From an uncultured Clostridia bacterium (GTDB lineage Bacteria; Bacillota; Clostridia; Christensenellales; UBA1242): a DNA stretch of 64,000 bases. The notes under the pieces were generated by a model. The model was not told the origin of the DNA. It was given only the letters and a program-made list of their open reading frames with translations, and did no database searches. The DNA lies in assembly GCA_949949035.1 (NCBI GenBank), contig CATLHJ010000001.1, positions 70,116 through 134,115 on the forward strand, read 5' to 3'. The translations under genes and the position numbers were made by a program. Below, piece after piece: positions 9,389 to 19,320 of the stretch; position 1 is the first letter of the stretch, and every line of letters starts with the position of its first letter.

Positions 9389-11215
9389 ATGCGTAAACAC
9401 GTGGTCAAATTTTTTGCTTTTGCGATGCTTTTTGTGGTAATGATTTCGTTTACTGCGTGTTCTTTATTTACTGATGATTTAGATCAGCGCTACAGTGCCT
9501 CCATTATGGTGGCTACCGCCAAAGATTCGGACATTACGGTTTCGCGTAAAGAGTTATATGATGTTTATCGGGAGTGGGGCTATCAATACAGCAGTCAAAT
9601 GGACGAAACTGAATTGTTAGAATACTTGACGGAATACATTTTGAACAACAAAATTCTGCGCCAATATTCGCAAGACAAGTTTGGTGATTTACGGGACAGT
9701 GAATTGGCTTTGGCCCATAAGAACGCTTACGCCACCTTGGATAAAGTATGGCGCCAATACGTTTACGAAATTTTGGCTTTAGATGATCCAGAAAGCGCAA
9801 CCAGTACGGACGACGACACGACGGTAACCTATACGCCGTACACAAAATCAATTTTGGTTGAACATCAGGGGACTACTCCGGTGTACACCTTGAACTTGGC
9901 GTCTTATCAAGAAGATGCCGAAATTTTAACCCTTACCGATTATCAAAAATACACGCCCACGGTGCCTGGTATTGCTAATGATAAAGTGGCGGGGCAGGCG
10001 TTAGCCAAAATTATCCGTAATTTGCAAAATGTGGAAAATGGTTTTACTAAATTGCCTAAACCGCAAACTAATTACTTAAATCTCGACAACAAATACTTGG
10101 CGGCTTTGTCAAGTGCGGAGCAGGACGTTTTGAATCGTGAATTGGCGCGGATTATTGAAAATAATTGTCTGTCCTTGATGGCAGGACGGCTGAGTACCGC
10201 GTACAATTTGGGTTTAATTAATTTGACAGGCACTGATGCGGTGCAGGCGTGGGACGCCTACTTAAACCGCAGTGCGGACTTTGATGCGTGGGCACAAAAA
10301 ATCAATTACGGCATCAGTGCGGACGCCGTGGAATATACCGCTGCTGACGCGTGGGCCAAGGATCGGGCAGTAGGACAAGCCGTAGCGACCAGTCGTGCCA
10401 ATAACGCTACTACCTACTATTTAGAATTGGTACGTAACGCAATGAACGATTATACTTATGCCGGCGATAACGATATGGAAAGTACTGTTTTGAACGGCAA
10501 ATTAGACGAATTATATTACGTACCGCAGGACGTGTCCCAAAACTTATTTACTGTCAGTCATATCTTAATTGGCTTTACCGATGAACAAAAAGCCGAGTAC
10601 ACCAAGATTACGGAGGAGGCCACGAAAAATCCGTCTTACAAAACCCAAGCGGATTTGAACGCGTTATACGCTGCGACCAGCAGTAACGGCAAAAGTGCCT
10701 ACGATATTTACAACGAAGTACAATCAACCTTAATGAACGTTAACCAATTAAGTGAACGTTACACTATTTTCCGTGATTTTATATACCAGTATAATACCGA
10801 CCCAGGTATGCAAAATCCAACCTATGAATACGTAATGAGTGTAAACAGTGATAAAAACATTATGGTTCCCGAATTTACCGCGGCCAGTATTGCTCTGCGG
10901 GAAAATACCGACGGTCGTGGTGGCAAAGGTGCTATTTCGGGACTGGTTTGGACCGAACACGGGGCCCACATTATTATGTACACGCGCGATTTGGCGGAAA
11001 TAATTTGGACGGGTGATGCCAGTATGTTAGACAGTTACTACGGGGATACCTTATTTGCAACCATGACCGCGTATGGTAATCAAACTCGTTTTGATACATT
11101 AGCCGAAAAGTTTACCCGCAGTTACAGCAGTTACCAAGCCCACTTATTGGCCGATTACAAAAGCGAACACACCATTACCATTGTTCAAAGTGAATTCAAA
11201 GATTTCTTAGGTTAA
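9389..11215 (+). CDS. Lipoprotein with PrsA/parvulin-like features (peptidyl-prolyl isomerase-like)
   Basis: Lipobox MISFTAC; N-terminal SurA/PrsA-like helices (VSRKELYDVYREW); VSHILIGFTDEQK resembles parvulin start. Confidence 0.6.
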   Translation: MRKHVVKFFAFAMLFVVMISFTACSLFTDDLDQRYSASIMVATAKDSDITVSRKELYDVYREWGYQYSSQMDETELLEYLTEYILNNKILRQYSQDKFGDLRDSELALAHKNAYATLDKVWRQYVYEILALDDPESATSTDDDTTVTYTPYTKSILVEHQGTTPVYTLNLASYQEDAEILTLTDYQKYTPTVPGIANDKVAGQALAKIIRNLQNVENGFTKLPKPQTNYLNLDNKYLAALSSAEQDVLNRELARIIENNCLSLMAGRLSTAYNLGLINLTGTDAVQAWDAYLNRSADFDAWAQKINYGISADAVEYTAADAWAKDRAVGQAVATSRANNATTYYLELVRNAMNDYTYAGDNDMESTVLNGKLDELYYVPQDVSQNLFTVSHILIGFTDEQKAEYTKITEEATKNPSYKTQADLNALYAATSSNGKSAYDIYNEVQSTLMNVNQLSERYTIFRDFIYQYNTDPGMQNPTYEYVMSVNSDKNIMVPEFTAASIALRENTDGRGGKGAISGLVWTEHGAHIIMYTRDLAEIIWTGDASMLDSYYGDTLFATMTAYGNQTRFDTLAEKFTRSYSSYQAHLLADYKSEHTITIVQSEFKDFLG

Positions 11216-11222
11216 TTATTAC

Positions 11223-12854
11223 TTACATTTTCTGCACGGTGTCGATTGCCAAGGTATGCAAGCCAAAAGCCAAGGCGGTTTTGGTCAACGCTGCCATAGA
11301 TAAGTACAATTCTTTTTTGGCAAAGTCGGTAATGGCGCTAATATTTTCGGTGGCGTAAAAAACGGCAAAACTGTTGGCCAAATTGTACAAAGCCTCGGCA
11401 ATCGGATGTAAGGATAATGTGTTAAGGGTTACAGTGTACGCTTCTGTTAAATGTAAAATTTTTATTAACAGGTCGCGTAACGCAGGAGTGGAGTATTGGG
11501 ACAGGTGCGTAAAGTCAAGGCGAAATTTACCAACCTTATTAAAAATTGAATTGATGCGAACGATGGTGTACAGCAGGTAAGGACCGGTTTTACCTTCAAA
11601 AGCAATACATTTTTGTAAATCAAAAACGTAATCTTTGCCTACGTTGTTAATCAAGTCAGCAAACTTGATGGCTGACAAACCTACCGCAAATTCGGTAGTG
11701 GCCGCACTGACTGTTTGTAGAATGTCTTCCAGTTTAATGGTGCCACCATCGCGCGTCTTAAATGGTTTGCCGTCGGTGCCGTTAATCGTCCCGTAGGGGA
11801 CGTGAGTTAGTACGGTGTCGGCGGGAACCAAGTCCCCCAAACGGGCGGTACGAAATACTTGCTCGAAATGCAGGGTTTGGCGGGCGTCCGCAATGTAAAT
11901 GAATTGGTCGGGGTGGTAGGTCTGGGCACGGGTGTACAACGCCGCGACGTCGGTAGTGGCGTACAAGTAGCCACCGTTTTGTTTTTGCAAAATAATGGGT
12001 GGCATCGGCTTTTGGTCAGTTGGTTGGGCCACGTCCACAATTAACGCGCCTTGCGAAGTTTGCAACACACCAGTTTGCCTTAATTTGTCTAACACCACGG
12101 GGATGTTCTTTTGGTAGGTGCTTTCACCGTCGTAAAGGTCAAAAGTGCAATTCAATCGTTCGTAATTACGACGAATCTGGGTAACCGACAGGTCGCGTAA
12201 TTTTTGCCAAGTGGTGTAGTATGGGTCGGTATAGTTTTGTAATTGGGTTGTAATGGTGGCGGCGCGGGCGTAAAATTCGGGGTCGGTCTTTTTACGTAAG
12301 GAAGCCGCGGGGTACAATTCGCCCAACATCGGCAACGTCACTTGTCCGGCAGTCAGTCCTTGGTCGGCCATCGCCGCCATGACTAACCCCATTTGCAGAC
12401 CCCAATCGCCTAAATATGCTCCCGCGATGGTGCGGTGACCGAAGGCTTGGTGTACCCTTTTCAATGCTTCGCCGATAATCGGGGAACGTAAATGACCAAT
12501 GTGTAGTTCCTTGGCGATGTTGGCACCGCCGTAGTCAAAAAAAATCGTGCGCGGTTTAACGGTCGGCAAAGGCAGTTTTTCTTGTTGGGTAATAAATTCG
12601 GCAGTTTTAATCAATAAATCGTCACTGACGGTAAAGTTCAAGAAACCATTAACTGCCGTAACGGTAGCGGTGGCAGCATACTTATTTTGCCATTGGTTGG
12701 CGATTGCGGTGGCGATAAGTACAGGACTGTCGTGGCGTTGTTTTGCCAATCCGAACGCAACATTACATTGGAAATCGGCTTTGTCGCTGACCGACAGGGT
12801 AGCGGTCGGCTCGATAGTCTGTAACTGTTGTTCCAGTAGTTGTTTCACGTTCAT
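11223..12854 (-). CDS. argS: Arginyl-tRNA synthetase
   Basis: FFDYGGANIAKELHIGHLRSPIIGEALKR and GYLYATTDVAALYTRA. Confidence 0.95.
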   Translation of the reverse strand: MNVKQLLEQQLQTIEPTATLSVSDKADFQCNVAFGLAKQRHDSPVLIATAIANQWQNKYAATATVTAVNGFLNFTVSDDLLIKTAEFITQQEKLPLPTVKPRTIFFDYGGANIAKELHIGHLRSPIIGEALKRVHQAFGHRTIAGAYLGDWGLQMGLVMAAMADQGLTAGQVTLPMLGELYPAASLRKKTDPEFYARAATITTQLQNYTDPYYTTWQKLRDLSVTQIRRNYERLNCTFDLYDGESTYQKNIPVVLDKLRQTGVLQTSQGALIVDVAQPTDQKPMPPIILQKQNGGYLYATTDVAALYTRAQTYHPDQFIYIADARQTLHFEQVFRTARLGDLVPADTVLTHVPYGTINGTDGKPFKTRDGGTIKLEDILQTVSAATTEFAVGLSAIKFADLINNVGKDYVFDLQKCIAFEGKTGPYLLYTIVRINSIFNKVGKFRLDFTHLSQYSTPALRDLLIKILHLTEAYTVTLNTLSLHPIAEALYNLANSFAVFYATENISAITDFAKKELYLSMAALTKTALAFGLHTLAIDTVQKM

Positions 12855-12957
12855 GATGGTACATTATAAAGTAGATTGCGGAAAAACCCAAGCATAATTG
12901 TGGTCAGGGAATTTGGTTGACGGTCTGGTTGCTGCGTCGGTATAATTTAGTCAAATA

Positions 12958-14079
12958 ATGGCCAATCATTACGATTATTTAATTGTTGGTGCCGGTTTGT
13001 TCGGGGCGGTTTGTGCCTATGAATTAGGCAAGAAAGGTAAAACTTGTTTAGTAATTGATAAACGCAGTCACGTTGGCGGGAATTTATATACTGAGTTATT
13101 GGCTGTGACGCACGTCCACCGCTATGGTGCGCACGTTTTTCATACCGACAATAAAAAGATTTGGGATTACCTTAACAAGTTCGGTGAATTCAATAACTTT
13201 ATTAACGCACCTATTGCACGTTACCACGACGAATTGTATAATCTGCCATTTAACATGAACACGTTTACCAAACTATGGCCGGACGTGTTGACGCCCGCCG
13301 ATGCCCAAAGGCGGATTGCTGCCGAACGCGAAGCCGCCAAAATTGACCAACCGCAAAATTTGCAAGAGCAGGCCATTAGCATGGTCGGTACCACTATTTT
13401 TGAGAAACTGATTAAGGGTTATACCGAAAAGCAATGGGGCCGTCCGTGTACCGAGTTGTCGCCGGCGATTATTGCGCGCTTACCCGTGCGCTATACTTTT
13501 AATAATAACTATTATCATGACCGCTACCAAGGTGTGCCGGTGGCGGGTTATACGGATATTATCGAAAAAATGCTGGCGCAGGCAACCGTACGTTTGCAAT
13601 GTGACTTTTTCCAACAACGGGAAAGGTTAACCGCACTGGCGGACAAAATTATTTATACGGGGCCGATTGACCAATTTTACAATTACCGCTTCGGCGTGTT
13701 AGAGTACCGCAGTTTGCGTTTTGAAACAGAAATTTTGAATCAACAATCTTTTCAAGGAAACGCGGTAGTTAATTACACGGCAGCCGATGTGCCCTATACC
13801 CGAATTATTGAACACAAGCATTTTTACGGAACGCAACAACCACAAACGGTAATTACGCGCGAATACCCCTTGGCTTGGCAAAAAGGGCGGGAGCCGTATT
13901 ATCCCATCAACGACGCAACCAACAACGCTTTGTACGAACGTTATCGTCAATTAGCCGACCAAGAAACCACAGTTTATTTTGGCGGGCGGTTGGCGCAATA
14001 CCAATATCTAGATATGGCTACGGTAATTGAAGAAGCACTGAATTTAACGGCGACATTGCTGAAAAACAAAAAGACTTAA
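12958..14079 (+). CDS. glf: UDP-galactopyranose mutase
   Basis: YDYLIVGAGLFGAVCAYELGKKGKTCLVIDKRSHVGGNLYTE and RYGAHVFHTDNKKIWDY. Confidence 0.96.
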   Translation: MANHYDYLIVGAGLFGAVCAYELGKKGKTCLVIDKRSHVGGNLYTELLAVTHVHRYGAHVFHTDNKKIWDYLNKFGEFNNFINAPIARYHDELYNLPFNMNTFTKLWPDVLTPADAQRRIAAEREAAKIDQPQNLQEQAISMVGTTIFEKLIKGYTEKQWGRPCTELSPAIIARLPVRYTFNNNYYHDRYQGVPVAGYTDIIEKMLAQATVRLQCDFFQQRERLTALADKIIYTGPIDQFYNYRFGVLEYRSLRFETEILNQQSFQGNAVVNYTAADVPYTRIIEHKHFYGTQQPQTVITREYPLAWQKGREPYYPINDATNNALYERYRQLADQETTVYFGGRLAQYQYLDMATVIEEALNLTATLLKNKKT

Positions 14080-14669
14080 TCGACATTAGTCAAAGCGAAA
14101 CAGTAGTCATAGGCAGTTTGGTTAAGCGTCTGATTTAGGTAAGTTAACGGTAGGGGACTGCCCGTTTCGCCGGCAGTGGTAAGGTTGACTGTGGTCGCAC
14201 TTAATTTCCAAGTGCCTTGGTCAATAATTGTTTCGTCCGTAACCGTACCGTTGGTAATGGCCAGGCGCACAATTTGGTAGTTATTCTTTTTGGCGTTGAA
14301 AGTTAAACGCCATTGCCGGTTGGCATCATACCAAATCGTACCGCGTAAGTTCTCAATCGTTAAAGTAAACACTGGTGTCGGTTCGGGTTCGGTTGGTTCG
14401 GGATCGGTGGGTTCGGTCGGCGTAGTCGGTTCGTCGGGCAACACGGGGGATACCGGTTGGAGTTCGGGCGCGGGGTTCGTTTCCTCCGTGGGGCGGTCGT
14501 CGAGCCCTAAATCTGTATCAATCGTGCCGCGGTTGTCTTCAATCACCTGTTTGTTGTCGTTGGGCTGGGCTTTGGTATCCGGTATGCTGGGTAAAATAAC
14601 CAGTAGCATAACCGCCGCGATAACGCAAATACCCAAGGTCGTTAACCACGGCCAAACTTTTTTCATCAT
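14076..14669 (-). CDS. Hypothetical membrane-anchored/secreted protein with Pro/Thr/Glu-rich linker
   Basis: MMKKVWPWLTTLGICVIAAVMLLVILP TM plus EPTTPTEPTDPEPTEPEPTP linker; RBS-like GGGGG before ATG. Confidence 0.7.
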   Translation of the reverse strand: MMKKVWPWLTTLGICVIAAVMLLVILPSIPDTKAQPNDNKQVIEDNRGTIDTDLGLDDRPTEETNPAPELQPVSPVLPDEPTTPTEPTDPEPTEPEPTPVFTLTIENLRGTIWYDANRQWRLTFNAKKNNYQIVRLAITNGTVTDETIIDQGTWKLSATTVNLTTAGETGSPLPLTYLNQTLNQTAYDYCFALTNVD

Positions 14670-14817
14670 TGATCCCCCAATTAAAAATATCATCAGTTTT
14701 CCATACCGCCGACTTTTCGTCAAGCGAAATTTGTCGAAATTTGGAGTATTGCTAAATTTGGCTAGGTGCCTGGAAGTGTAGTAAACAATTCCCGTCACGA
14801 CTTACAAAAAAAATTAT

Positions 14818-14892
14818 TGGTCGGGGTGGCGGGAATTGAACCCACTGCCTCTTGCACCCGAAACAAGCGCGATACCGATTCGCTACACCCCG
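14818..14892 (-). tRNA. tRNA-Pro(CGG)
   Basis: Reverse strand CGGGGTGTAGCGAATCGGTATCGC...CTTGTTTCGGGTGCAAG...CACCCCGACCA cloverleaf. Confidence 0.92.
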
Positions 14893-14972
14893 TCGGTAAC
14901 AGTAATATAACACACTTTCCGGCAGAATACAAGACAATTTACCAAACGGACATTACCGCGTAAAAATACATT

Positions 14973-15001
14973 TTGTATTTATGACGAAGTTGTGCTATAA
15001 T
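14973..15001 (+). promoter_or_regulatory. Promoter of surface locus 2: TTGTAT-N17-TATAAT, TGTGC extended -10
   Basis: TTGTAT 14973-14978, TATAAT 14996-15001. Confidence 0.75.
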
Positions 15002-15008
15002 TTTATAT

Positions 15009-16778
15009 ATGGAACGAACGAACGAACGAACGAACGAACGAACGAACGAACGAACGAACGAACGAACGAACGAACGAACGAACGAACGAACGCGTAAATT
15101 AACTATTTTTGGCAGTTTGTTAACTGCTGTTATTTTAATAGGCGTCGCGGTGATTACCGCGTGTGCCGTGAATATTAAACCGAATAAAGCAACGGGTGGC
15201 AACACCACGCCCGTGGTGGTTGACGTCGGCGAAAAGGTGGGCGACGTCACTTTTGATTGTAATAACACACAACAACTTTTTAATATTCTCGCTGGTAAAA
15301 CGAATACAACTTACGACCAAATTTTGACATTGGCCGCCAACCCGCAAAATGCTACCACTTTCAAAGCGAACAACGCCGACCAAGATTTGGTGGTTACTTT
15401 CGGCGATAAAGAATGGTACGCGGTTTATTTGTCACGCACCAACGAAAGCAGGCCGCGAGCGATTTTAACCTTGTGGCTATGTGAATCGTTTAGACCGTGT
15501 GCGTGGAATATTGCGACTGCCTATGACGCCAATACCGCTTACCCTAATGATATGTATAGTACCAGTTATGTCCGTACTAACGGCTTGAATAATACGGGTA
15601 ATTTTTCGTTTGATAATGGTGAGAGCCTAGATAACTCTTATACCGCCAATAACGCCCATGCCATGGCAAAATTTACCATGCCGACGGTCAGTGATGCTGT
15701 AACGGATTTTATTGTTACTCCCGCTACGGTTGGTTGGCAACGAGCGGGGCAGTCGGCGGTGGCTCTTTGCAATTACAACTTAAAAAACGAAAACTGGGGT
15801 GAAGAAACCACGACGGGTTGGTTTAATAATGATGTGCAATATAATTACAGTAGTAAGGGTCACTATGGCGATTGGCGAAACGATTACCTATGGTTACCGT
15901 CAATTACCGAACTTTACCAATATTGGGGTGTGGAAAATATTAACGAAGTAAACCCCGAAGTAACTACCTATTGGAGCCGTTCGGGGGCGTATAACAAACA
16001 CGGTTACATTGGTGGTAGACCGACCGAGGGTCTTAATGAAGTCAATAAAACTCGTGAACTTCGTCCCGCCTTGCATTTGGATTTAAGTCAATTACATGCC
16101 GAACATTACTACGTGGCAGACTTTAATCCCAACAATGGCACAACGACCGCCACCTGCTCGTATTGTGGCGAAGTCAAGGTTTATGAATGTACTGACGAAG
16201 CCCACGGGCATCTTTTTAAGGAAAACGAAGTACGGCCAACTTGTACCACGGATGGGCACAGCGATTTTGTGTGCGAACATTGCCATTACTCCTACCGCGT
16301 GGAAAAACCCGCCTTGGGACACAGTTTCACCCCGTGGACACAAGTAACTGGTCAAGCCGAAGGTGTTCAACAACGTACTTGTGCAACCTGTAGAGAGTTG
16401 GAAAAACGTACGGTTACCGCGTGTACTCACAATATAACGATTCGCAGCAACTATCCCGACCGTTTAACTTTAACGTTCAAAATTGGTTCGCAAAAAAGTT
16501 TCACCGAACCATATACTATGACGGAATTTATGACCTACTTTAACGGTTTAAGCAGCAGTGCGTCGCTGGGGTACAGCGGTGCAGTGCGTTATTACAATTA
16601 CAACCAAAGCACGCAGACGGGCATTTGGGTTGATACTGTCGTTACCGCTTGGGAAAAGGGCGACAAGAATACCTTTATTTATTATTACGCAGACAGCAAT
16701 TACCCAACCCCCGTTAAGGTTGTAACCACGTTGGATCATTTTACCCTAATTGATGATGTGGAAGTTATTACCGCCTAA
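15009..16778 (+). CDS. Phase-variable surface protein, DUF6273-like ectodomain and Cys-pair repeats; frame ON
   Basis: MERTNERT...RTRKLTIFGSLLTAVILIGVAVITACAVNIKPNKATGG; YWSRSGAYN...ELRPALHLDLS; C..CG/C..C repeats. Confidence 0.88.
   Translation: MERTNERTNERTNERTNERTNERTNERTRKLTIFGSLLTAVILIGVAVITACAVNIKPNKATGGNTTPVVVDVGEKVGDVTFDCNNTQQLFNILAGKTNTTYDQILTLAANPQNATTFKANNADQDLVVTFGDKEWYAVYLSRTNESRPRAILTLWLCESFRPCAWNIATAYDANTAYPNDMYSTSYVRTNGLNNTGNFSFDNGESLDNSYTANNAHAMAKFTMPTVSDAVTDFIVTPATVGWQRAGQSAVALCNYNLKNENWGEETTTGWFNNDVQYNYSSKGHYGDWRNDYLWLPSITELYQYWGVENINEVNPEVTTYWSRSGAYNKHGYIGGRPTEGLNEVNKTRELRPALHLDLSQLHAEHYYVADFNPNNGTTTATCSYCGEVKVYECTDEAHGHLFKENEVRPTCTTDGHSDFVCEHCHYSYRVEKPALGHSFTPWTQVTGQAEGVQQRTCATCRELEKRTVTACTHNITIRSNYPDRLTLTFKIGSQKSFTEPYTMTEFMTYFNGLSSSASLGYSGAVRYYNYNQSTQTGIWVDTVVTAWEKGDKNTFIYYYADSNYPTPVKVVTTLDHFTLIDDVEVITA
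15012..15091 (+). repeat. Tetranucleotide microsatellite (GAAC)20 directly after the start codon
   Basis: 20 perfect units by direct count. Confidence 0.98.
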
Positions 16779-16818
16779 AACTATTTACCAAATAGTGGTA
16801 CTTGCGGTATAATACCCT

Positions 16819-17541
16819 ATGTTACAGTTGCAAGATATTGTTTACAGTGTTCCCGACGGTAAAGGACGCAAGACCATTTTGGACGGCGTTAATTTAACCT
16901 TTAACGACGGCGAGCGTATTGTCATTACCGGCCATAATGGTTCGGGTAAAACGACGTTGGCCAAAATTATCATGGGCATTATTCAGCCTGACCGTGGGCG
17001 TATTATCTTAAACGGGGAAGACATTACCAAGTTGGACGTTACCGCTCGGGCGAAAAAGGGCATGGCTTTTGCTTTTCAACAGCCTGTACGTTTCAAAGGG
17101 TTAACCGTAGGTGACTTGTTGCAGGTGGCGCACGGAAGGTTTGCTTTGCGTTCGGAATTGTGCGAGTATCTGTCGGCGGTGGGCTTGTGTGCCGCGGACT
17201 ATTTGGACCGCGAACTATCCGGGGAGTTATCGGGTGGCGAGTTAAAGCGCATTGAAATTGCGATGGCGTTACTGCGCGATGGTGCGGTAACTGTATTTGA
17301 CGAGCCAGAAGCGGGTATCGATTTATGGAGTTTTGACAATTTAATCGATGCCTTTGACACCTTAAAAGATGGTAAAAAAATTACCATTATCATTTCACAC
17401 CAAGAGCGGGTCATGCGCAGTGCTGACCAATTAGTGGTTATGCAGTCAGGACAAGTGCAACAGGTGGGTACCCCCGCGGAAGTCTTAAAAGTAATTCGTC
17501 CCGCCACTCCGTGTGCCAAGTTACAAAGGAGCCAAAAATGA
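16819..17541 (+). CDS. sufC: SufC-like Fe-S cluster assembly ATPase
   Basis: GHNGSGKTTLAKIIMG, ELSGGELKRIEIAMALL, FDEPEAGIDLWSF (SufC-type Walker B). Confidence 0.93.
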   Translation: MLQLQDIVYSVPDGKGRKTILDGVNLTFNDGERIVITGHNGSGKTTLAKIIMGIIQPDRGRIILNGEDITKLDVTARAKKGMAFAFQQPVRFKGLTVGDLLQVAHGRFALRSELCEYLSAVGLCAADYLDRELSGELSGGELKRIEIAMALLRDGAVTVFDEPEAGIDLWSFDNLIDAFDTLKDGKKITIIISHQERVMRSADQLVVMQSGQVQQVGTPAEVLKVIRPATPCAKLQRSQK

Positions 17542-18467
17542 GTTTAGAATTTAGTGCTTTGGAACAACAGATGTTGGCGCAAATTGCCGACCTAGAGGGC
17601 GACCCGACGGGGGCGTATAACGTTCGCATTAACGGCGAATCGTACGCGCGGATGTCGACCGATAACGTAAAGATCACGCCCAAAAAAGGCCAAGCGGGGA
17701 TTGACGTGGTGGTTAAACCGAACGTGAAAGGCGAAAGCGTGCATATCCCTGTCATCATTACCGATAGCGGACGCAAAGAATTGGTTTACAATGATTTTTA
17801 CATTGGCAAGGGCGCCGACGTCACGATTGTGGCGGGTTGTGGTATTGATAACTGTGGCGGTGAAGATGCACAACACGACGGCGTACATGCTTTCCATTTA
17901 GGCAAAGGCAGTCGCGTGAAGTACGTGGAAAAACACTTGGGTAGTGGTGCGGGTTCGGGCGGGCGCATTTTGAATCCCGTAACCAAGATTGAACAAGATG
18001 CTGGCAGTAATTTCGAATTGTCAACGGTGCAGTTGGGTGGTGTAACGCGTGCGGTACGAACCACGACCGCCAAATTAGGGGCGGGGGCGAAGTTGCACAT
18101 TACCGAACGTATTTTAACCAGTGACCGCCAAACGGCGAAAACCCAATTTGATGTGACTTTGGCGGGCAAAGGCAGTGCGGTAGAGGTGGTCAGTCGTGCC
18201 GTGGCTCGTAATCACAGTCAGCAAGAATTTATTTCTCACGTGCGAGGTACCACTCAATGTTACGGGCGGGTCGAGTGTGACGGTATCATGTTGGATAAGG
18301 CAGTAATTCGTTCTACCCCACAAATCAGTGCCGAAAACGTGGACGCGACCTTAACCCACGAAGCCACGATCGGTAAAATTGCGGGGGAACAGTTAATCAA
18401 ATTGCAGACTTTGGGCTTGACGGTGGAAGATGCCGAAAATATGATTATTCAAGGTTTTTTAGCATAA
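17538..18467 (+). CDS. sufB: SufB/SufD-family scaffold protein
   Basis: IVAGCGIDNCGG...HDGVHAFHLG...CYGRVECDGIMLDKA...LTHEATIGKIAGEQLIKLQTLGLTVEDAENMIIQGFL; ATGA overlap with sufC. Confidence 0.92.
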   Translation: MSLEFSALEQQMLAQIADLEGDPTGAYNVRINGESYARMSTDNVKITPKKGQAGIDVVVKPNVKGESVHIPVIITDSGRKELVYNDFYIGKGADVTIVAGCGIDNCGGEDAQHDGVHAFHLGKGSRVKYVEKHLGSGAGSGGRILNPVTKIEQDAGSNFELSTVQLGGVTRAVRTTTAKLGAGAKLHITERILTSDRQTAKTQFDVTLAGKGSAVEVVSRAVARNHSQQEFISHVRGTTQCYGRVECDGIMLDKAVIRSTPQISAENVDATLTHEATIGKIAGEQLIKLQTLGLTVEDAENMIIQGFLA

Positions 18468-18509
18468 ATATAGTTTGCCGTTATTAAGCGGCTTTAGTAT
18501 AATTAAAAT

Positions 18510-19106
18510 ATGGCAGAGATTAAGGAAAATGCAACACCGGCCAACGACGCGCCCTTATATTCGGTAACGGTCCCGTACAACAATTCGTTTTTGGTGGCGG
18601 CGCGCAAAAAGTCCCACATCGCAGGTGGCCTGATTTGTTTGGTCGCCGCGTTGGCGATGGCTGCGTTAGCGATTGCGTCGGTGATTACGGCGGACGGTGG
18701 CGATATGACCATTTTGGTGATTATTTTGGCGGTTTTAGGCGTGGTCATGTTGGCTGGGGCGGTTTATAACTTCTTACACCTGAAACCCAGCGACCGCGAT
18801 AATAACAAAGACGTGATTTTACAATTTTTTGACTACGGCATGAGCGTGGTGCGTAATGACCAAACGACGGGTAAAAACAAGTCCTTGGAAAGATGCTTGT
18901 ACCGTTCCGCACACAACAAACAATATGTGGCCAAAATCTACGATTACGAAAACCGTTTGGAATTTAAGATTCGTACGGGGTCCTACAACGGGGCACCGCA
19001 ATACAGCGTGCAAATTTTACCCAAGGACGTATTGGACGCCGCGCAAAGCAGTGCACTATTGGCCTTTTTGCAAGAACAAGTCGGTAAAGACTACGTCCGT
19101 AAGTAA
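18510..19106 (+). CDS. Hypothetical protein with two TM helices
   Basis: HIAGGLICLVAALAMAALAIASVI...MTILVIILAVLGVVMLAGAVYNFL; TATAAT 18498-18503. Confidence 0.75.
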   Translation: MAEIKENATPANDAPLYSVTVPYNNSFLVAARKKSHIAGGLICLVAALAMAALAIASVITADGGDMTILVIILAVLGVVMLAGAVYNFLHLKPSDRDNNKDVILQFFDYGMSVVRNDQTTGKNKSLERCLYRSAHNKQYVAKIYDYENRLEFKIRTGSYNGAPQYSVQILPKDVLDAAQSSALLAFLQEQVGKDYVRK

Positions 19107-19320
19107 TTAAAAATCAACACTTTTATGGTTCCGTGTTGTTCCGTACTTAATCGGAATGGTTGTAACTTAAAACTGTTCGATATATTAAACACCGTTGTTA
19201 ATGGAGCAGGGCCTCGCGGGTGACGAATTGACAAAAAATGACAAAATTTGACCAAAATTGGCAAATTTTTTTGGTAATTTGTCTTGCATTGGCGATGTTA
19301 AAAGTGTTATGCTAATCGTT

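Noticed and set aside
16780-16796. ACTATTT-acc-AAATAGT hairpin as a terminator
   Set aside because: Short AT-rich stem without T-run; could equally be an operator, so not called.
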